A DNA stretch of 64,000 nucleotides from Termitomyces sp. T153 (lineage: Eukaryota > Basidiomycota > Agaricomycetes > Agaricales > Lyophyllaceae). Numbering within the stretch: position 1 is the first letter of the stretch; each line of letters begins with the position of its first letter. Below the pieces are notes generated by a model that worked only from the letters and a program-made list of their open reading frames with translations, was not told the DNA's origin and made no database searches. Made by a program: the position numbers and the translations under genes. This document shows positions 58,980-64,000 of the stretch, one piece after another. The stretch is from assembly GCA_018296165.2 (NCBI GenBank), contig JACKQL020000053.1:310001-374000 (forward strand). Reading direction: 5' to 3'.

Positions 58980-60431
58980 TTAGCAAGAAAGGCCTGGCCT
59001 ATAAGCTTCCCATACGAGAAACCCAGCTCCCCATGGACCTACACGACCGAGAGTCCTGAGCACGCCGACCAGCCTCCGCTTAAATCCTGACTGAAGAGGA
59101 AAATCGTCACGAGTGCCGTGATGGGAACGGAAAAATGACAGGATCCCGTCATCCCGAGCTTTCTGAACGATTAGCTGGACTACGCTAAATCGATGTTGTG
59201 GAATTGTTGTGATTCTTTCCACTTGGACTGTTCGACGCGCGACGTCCCATGGCCGACAGACAGCTTCATATGCCAGACCAGCAAGTACCTGGACACGAAA
59301 CTGTCATTTGCAAGTGACGCAAATATACAAAATCACTCACGCCACCACTAACAAGTGTCAATCCATGTATGATTCTAGGTAAGTATCGCTGACCACCACT
59401 AGATTTCTGTTCCAATAGATCAATACGTCGTTGTGATATATCTTTGGCCTGCAAAGCAACATGACGAGTAACTTCAAATACAGAGAAGAATGTAGCGAAT
59501 CCTGGAAGAAATGATTAATGGGATCCCATTTTTATTTTGTCATATAATGATTCACCACAAATATCCTTGCCAAAGCCCCAGCCCCAGCCCTTCCATCCAC
59601 GGCCGGCCATGTTGCCGACGTCCTTCATCCAAGCTCTCAGTTGGCGAATATCTTCTATGTCATTTCTCCTGGATATAGATTTAGATCTGGTGCCTTGGAA
59701 CACCTCTTTCCAAGCTTTCGACCATGAGCTTCCCCCCGATCCTCCTTCTAAGAGAATGCGCACATTTTCAGCCGGAGCAGCAAGAAGTGCTTGGACACCT
59801 CCAGCAACACTGCCTGCGAGTCCCGCACAAAGTATAGGGTGATGTCCCACATGTGGCTCTACCAAGGTAAACACTTCTGCATACGTGCCCCATAAGATTG
59901 TTCCAAGTATTGCATTTACTAGCATGGGAGGTATAAAATGCTTCGGGATAACTATGAACTGTTGATATGGTATTAGCATCATCAACACCATACCAATTGC
60001 TTGTTGTCAAATTACTCACCCCTTGGGTCCTGATTAGATTATGCATGTATTGAGGACTAAGTGAAAATCCATGTTCTGTAGCAAGTCCTCGGAGAGAATG
60101 CCATCCACTGACTGTTGGAGCTCATTGACGACAAGGATATAAATTTGAGAAAGAATTATATACCTTTGGAAGGTCGAAACAATCGTACAGGACGGGAAAA
60201 ATAAAGGGCCGCACTCCTTGTCAGTGTTCGCGCCAATGCAGCCTCCAAGTTTCCTTGTGGTTCCTCTTGATCACGAATAAAGTCAAAAATGAGATCTCTA
60301 ACATCAAAATCACTGACTTGTTGTATTTTCTTGAACTGAGCTAGACAAAGTGGCCTCGGAGCCGCCCATCGACAAAAGACCATACAGAGTCTTGCAGGCA
60401 TGGTCACATGATACATCCAAAACCACCACAT
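58980..60431 (-). CDS. Mitochondrial carrier-like (SLC25-type) protein
   Basis: Mitochondrial inner-membrane carrier family, substrate unknown. The gene reads from about 60431 (MWWFWMYHVTMPARL; the internal Met at 60401 is an alternative start) to a stop at 58980-58982. Signature-like motifs are APAENVRILLEGG (PxExxR, 59740) and PWDVARRTVQ (PxDxxRR, 59240), each after a small, Gly/Ala-rich helix (CAGLAGSVAGGVQALL; GVLAGLAYEAVC). The third repeat is divergent or missing, so the protein may be an atypical member of the family. The C-terminus is VGPWGAGFLVWEAYRPG. It lies head-to-head with the ALKBH7-like gene, with 144 bases between starts. Confidence 0.72.
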
Positions 60432-60575
60432 TATTAAGCTTTTAGCGGCAAGAGAGAGGAGTCAAATAAGGACAAATAAAATGTTTTCGGTGGCATTGCC
60501 GGACTCAAACGAACTCACACAAATCTAACGCATGGTTGCCATATTTACATACATCTAAACCAAAATTAACGGTGC

Positions 60576-61483
60576 ATGGCATTCTCCCATAGAATTACGA
60601 GGAGAATAATTACAACATGGAGTCGTGCTCAAGTTGTGACATATGCGCCAAACCTTACACTCTGGCCCCGATTTTTCGCTCCCCATGAACAACGCATTCT
60701 GCTGACTGCCGCTCTCCAAAAATTGGATCATATGGAGACTAGACTAGCTCGCCAACGAATGAAGAGATATACCATGACTATGCCTCAAACCGAGACATCC
60801 GTGCTCCATGAGCATTTCTTACCAGATGAATATTATGATTTCCAGGAGGTGAGCTCCACTAAACGACATTTTGGCTTCTCAATGATAAACACATGTGATA
60901 GGGTCACTTCGACGGCGTCATACACCACTATCGCGAGATGCATTTGAACTCGTGGCCTGAACATGAAGTGGCTGGACTATCCCCAATTCTACGGGACCTG
61001 TACAATATATGTCCAACCAACGAAGTCCAGACTCATCTTCTTCACCTTGCTTCTTATGGGGAAATTCTTCCACATGTTGACAACACCTCGGCCAGTGGAT
61101 CATGGATCATGGGCGTCAGTCTAGGTGGCGAACGAATTTTGCGCATGGAGGGCTCGAACGGAAATGACGACAGTTTTGATGTGCCGTTGCCCTCGGGCAG
61201 TGTTTACCTGCAGAGGTACAGCTGACCATTATCTCTTAGACTGAACATGCTACTACTCTCAAAGCACAGCGATTCAATGCGATACCAGTACAAGCATTCA
61301 ATCCTGAAGAGCAAGCTTTCTGATGAGCAAGACCCACGCATCAAGCAACGGCTCAGTATCATGATTAGGGTGCGTGTGCCCTAGTCTTTGTCTCTAAGTT
61401 CGATCTTTAAACGTCGTGTGTCTCTCGTGCAGGATCTACCATTATCTTCTAAACCTGGCGATGTCTTATTCCACCCCGACTAG
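60576..61483 (+). CDS. ALKBH7-like 2-oxoglutarate/Fe(II) dioxygenase
   Basis: AlkB-family dioxygenase closest to ALKBH7, a mitochondrial protein in animals linked to necrosis and RNA or fatty-acid metabolism. From ATG 60576 it starts with a basic, Thr/Ser-rich presequence (MAFSHRITRRIITTWSR), then LWPRFFAPHEQRILLTAAL. After an intron (60849-60900) comes GHFDGVIHHYREMHLNSWPE. The iron ligands are His and Asp in EILPHVDNTSASGSWI and the His in RYQYKHSILKS; the 2-oxoglutarate Arg is in QRLSIMIRDLP. The stop TAG is at 61481-61483. The family match is clear; cell location and substrate are inferred only. Confidence 0.9.
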
Positions 61484-62047
61484 ACCTTCGATTCTGTTGA
61501 AATTTGACCTTTGCACAGATACGTCAATATGCTCACTCTTAACTCTGCCATGTCTAATAGAGTATTATATAAGTTAATCACAGTGCAAGAGTGTGAAAAT
61601 ATGAGAAATCAAATTGTTTTTTTCAAGAAATATATGATTTTGTGCTAGTTTCTGTAGGGGCAACTTCTGGGGTGGTGGATCTGAGTCATGCAGCTAGCAG
61701 AGGGGAATCTGAAGTATATTAGCAAGTAGATGAAGATACAAGCAGTAACTAATTACTTAGCAGAGGGGAATCCAAAAAGAACAAGTCTAAGGATCTTTGC
61801 TGCTTGGTGTGGCACATTGGTGGGTGGCAGAGGCATGGGAACAACTGTACAGAAGGCTGGAGCTAGCCCTAACCCTAGGAAGATGATTGGTGAGGTTATA
61901 TGGAAAGTTCCACAGGTCTCCAGAGATTTCTGGGGTTCTGAAACAAGCCCCAGAGACATCAAACAAGCTGTGGAGATGCTGGAACAAATTGTGGAGTTTA
62001 GAAACAGAAGTCCCCTGACACCAACCCCCCTCTAGCATGTGGTGCCT

Positions 62048-62391
62048 TGATGTGCAGGGTAGAAAAAGTCCCTGATTGCTCTGTCCACTGGTAAAATAGG
62101 ATAGATTCTTTGTATGGCACATGGAGCATCCATGTGCTTCCTGTGGAACTCCTTGATGAGCTCTGGGGCATGTACATTCTCTCACAGTTCCCAGGAGATG
62201 TCCTCAATTCTGTAGCCCTTCCACTTCACCTTGTATTGTAGTTGTTGCCAGAATAAATGACTATCCAGGATTTTCTCCACCTTGTACTCCTTGTTACTGT
62301 TGACCACCACCAGAGGTGGCAGGGGCAGCAGACATTGTCCTGGAATAGGATCCCTTGGGGCCAGAGTCAATTTAACTATCTATAGTATATG
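62048..62391 (-). pseudogene. Chromodomain relic of a Ty3/gypsy (chromovirus) integrase
   Basis: On the minus strand the frame shows DPIPGQCLLPLPPLVVVN, then the chromodomain KEYKVEKILDSHLFWQQLQY and KVKWKGYRIEDISWEL, a TGA stop (62182-62184), and in the same frame the tail APELIKEFHRKHMDAP. This is the C-terminal end of chromovirus integrases, with Tyr/Trp/Trp-type aromatic residues still present. The rest of pol is absent; upstream DNA becomes unrelated repeat near 62391. Confidence 0.75.
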
Positions 62392-62530
62392 CGACGACTC
62401 CTGGGAAAGTGGCTGTGTGGATGACTTTTTGGGATTCTGCTGAAGTAAGCCTGACTAATGCTGACCAATTCTTACATAAGAATTGCCTTTTAAGGTAGCT
62501 GGCTCTTTGTTCACACTTTGAATAGGGAAA
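62388..62530. repeat. Dispersed repeat, copy 2
   Basis: Matches 36238-36390: GACTCCTGGGAAAGTGGCTG identical, followed by shared ATTCTGCTGA, GCTGACCAA, and a TTCACACTT block. Copy 2 begins directly at the truncation point of the chromodomain relic. Confidence 0.65.
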
Positions 62531-63734
62531 AACAGACAGCTTTGGTTGATAGCATGAATCTATTGTTTCTTTGAGCCATTAAGATTGATATTTCAGGCAA
62601 ATTTCAGCCTTTTTCAGGCATAACTTATGTGAAATGTACTGTCTTTTGATGTACCTCTTCAAGCAACACTTCTGGCTGTTCTTTGGGAAAGAAAGAAAGT
62701 TCAGAACAATGAAATTCATGATCAAAAATGGCCAAAGAAGTGGTATAAAATGTTTCTTTAACTCTTAAAGGCTTCTACTTATTCTTTGGAAAGGAGAATA
62801 GTTGCCCAGTGTATATCTCTATGCAACTATGGTTCTTGAGGGGCTTTGAGAGGTTTATGACATACAGTATGTTTTGACTATAAATCTGACTTGAATTTGA
62901 TTGCTGATATCCCCTAACTTGGAATGTGTATTCTGTGATGTTAGGTAGTACCAACATTGAATTGTAAATTCAAATCCTTGACCAAACAAAGTGAAGCTAT
63001 ACTTGGACTGTGCTGATAGCTGTTTGCTGGCTTTCTGATTTCAAGGTGTATGGTTCAGACTTGAAAGTGTGCATTCTTATAATTTTACAGTAATCAGTTC
63101 CTTATGTCTTAGAGTCAACTTACTCCTGATCATCTCCAACTTTTCCTGCTCTCAATAGATATTTGACTACATTATGACAGCCCTGAAAAAGGATGGTGGA
63201 TTTAATTTAGTATGCTACTATTAGTGAAGAGAGCATTGAAGATTACTTTGAGATGGAAAAAGTTTCAGAAGGCAGTATTAATATAGAATGTGCAAAGTTG
63301 ATGGTCCTCTGTTAAGGAACAGGAGGTTTTTTGGTCACTACTAATAGCTGTAGGCTAGGTCCTGTTTCTGAGGATCCACAGGATTTCTGATTTGAAGGTG
63401 TATGGTTTGTGATTAGATAATTGTATAGTCAGATATATCAAGTTGAAGACAACAGATGAGTGATGTCAAAGGTCTGATTGCTAAGTATTAGTATAATTTA
63501 GTGATACCAATAATGAGATTGTAGATATCTCATTACTCAGACTGCTTTCCCTAATTTGTTTCTCTTTAGTATATTTTGGTGTCCAAAAATTGTCTAACAT
63601 GCTCTTCAAAGTGCATGAGTAATAAGGGTATAGAAGGTGTAGGAGACTTTGATTGATCAATAATTCTAAATGTTCAAGTATATTATAGATGATCTATTAA
63701 TGTTAATCACTTGCAAGAGTTGGAATATTGAAAA

Positions 63735-64000
63735 TCTAACCAAGCAAAGTGAGGTTTGGTCTGGATTTCAGCATTATGTTAAAAATAATGGAATACTTAT
63801 AAAGGAAAGTTCATTTGATTGAGTGAAATATAATTGAAATCATAGTAAAGACTTATGTTTACTAATATTGACAATGACAGGACTATCAACACATTGATTT
63901 AAAAAAGAAAGACCAAAGTCAGCTTTTGTTTGGTTAGGTCTGGGATAAAAGACAAACTGAGGTTGAGTTTGGATCTTGGCATTGAGTTGACAAAATACAA
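63735..64000. repeat. Degenerate 60-bp repeat units at the window edge
   Basis: Units such as TCTAACCAAGCAAAGTGAGG followed by TTTGGTCTGGATTTCAGCATT (63737-63778) and TTGGATCTTGGCATTGAGTT (63969-63988) are related to the arrays at 36036 and 52152. The array probably continues beyond the window. Confidence 0.6.

Larger units (their letters stand above)
61484..64000. other. Old AT-rich repeat region
   Basis: About 2.5 kb with no intact gene. It holds a chromodomain relic (62090-62370), a dispersed repeat copy (62388-62530) and degenerate 60-bp repeat units near 62970, 63735 and 63955-64000. A 101-codon + frame (61730-62035) has protein-like composition (KVPQVSRDFWGSETSPRD) but no recognised domain; it may be another transposon fragment. 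Confidence 0.5.

Overview
The window is from a filamentous basidiomycete, most likely an Agaricomycete. Genes are dense and intron-rich, with introns of about 45-65 nt and GT-AG borders plus a few GC-AG. The protein set is typical: a C4C4-RING Not4, an EF-hand MscS channel, a membrane-anchored GH5 exo-glucanase, a secreted GH55 glucanase, CDC45 and a CHORD-CS protein. I found no rRNA, tRNA or CRISPR.

Left arm (1-28744). In order: 3' end of twinfilin (+), a LOG/lysine-decarboxylase-like protein (+), cytosolic tryptophanyl-tRNA synthetase (-), Not4 (+), D-lactate dehydrogenase (-), an EF-hand mechanosensitive channel (+), a tentative small gene (-), the NuA4 scaffold Eaf1/Vid21 (+), a GH5 beta-1,3-glucosidase (+), a tentative small gene (-) and a GH55 beta-1,3-glucanase (+). 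The two glucanases lie within 8.4 kb and point the same way.

Middle (28745-37185). This part is repeat-rich: a palindrome, a short minisatellite, a well-formed uncharacterised five-exon gene (31466-32637), CDC45 (-), a relic of a psq-type helix-turn-helix transposase, 60-bp tandem repeats and an ORF cut off by a retroelement.

Retroelement nest (37186-51945). This is the most unusual part. Element A (37186-51150, + orientation) is an LTR element of about 6.9 kb once its insertions are removed. It is interrupted by the younger element B (40012-45954, - orientation, 5-bp duplication CCCGC) and by a solo LTR (48799-49932, 5-bp duplication GAAGG). An old LTR fragment (51151-51945) adjoins it and contains no CpG at all. 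A and B show no gag-pol that I can recognise. Each carries, antisense to its own transcription and next to its 3' LTR, an intron-containing coiled-coil ORF. Both have, 1 nt after the 5' LTR, a 12-nt site complementary to the predicted 5' end of their own transcript. That is the arrangement of Tf1-type self-primed retrotransposons. Together these features suggest a non-autonomous, self-primed family with an antisense gene.

Right arm (51946-64000). More 60-bp repeats, then a phospholipid scramblase-like gene (-), mitochondrial IF2 (+), a CHORD-CS protein (-), a mitochondrial carrier-like protein (-) and an ALKBH7-like dioxygenase (+). The last 2.5 kb is old, AT-rich repeat DNA with a chromodomain fragment of a Ty3/gypsy integrase. 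Several nuclear genes here serve mitochondria (IF2, carrier, ALKBH7-like, possibly the scramblase, and D-LDH on the left), but nothing suggests co-regulation beyond short shared promoters.
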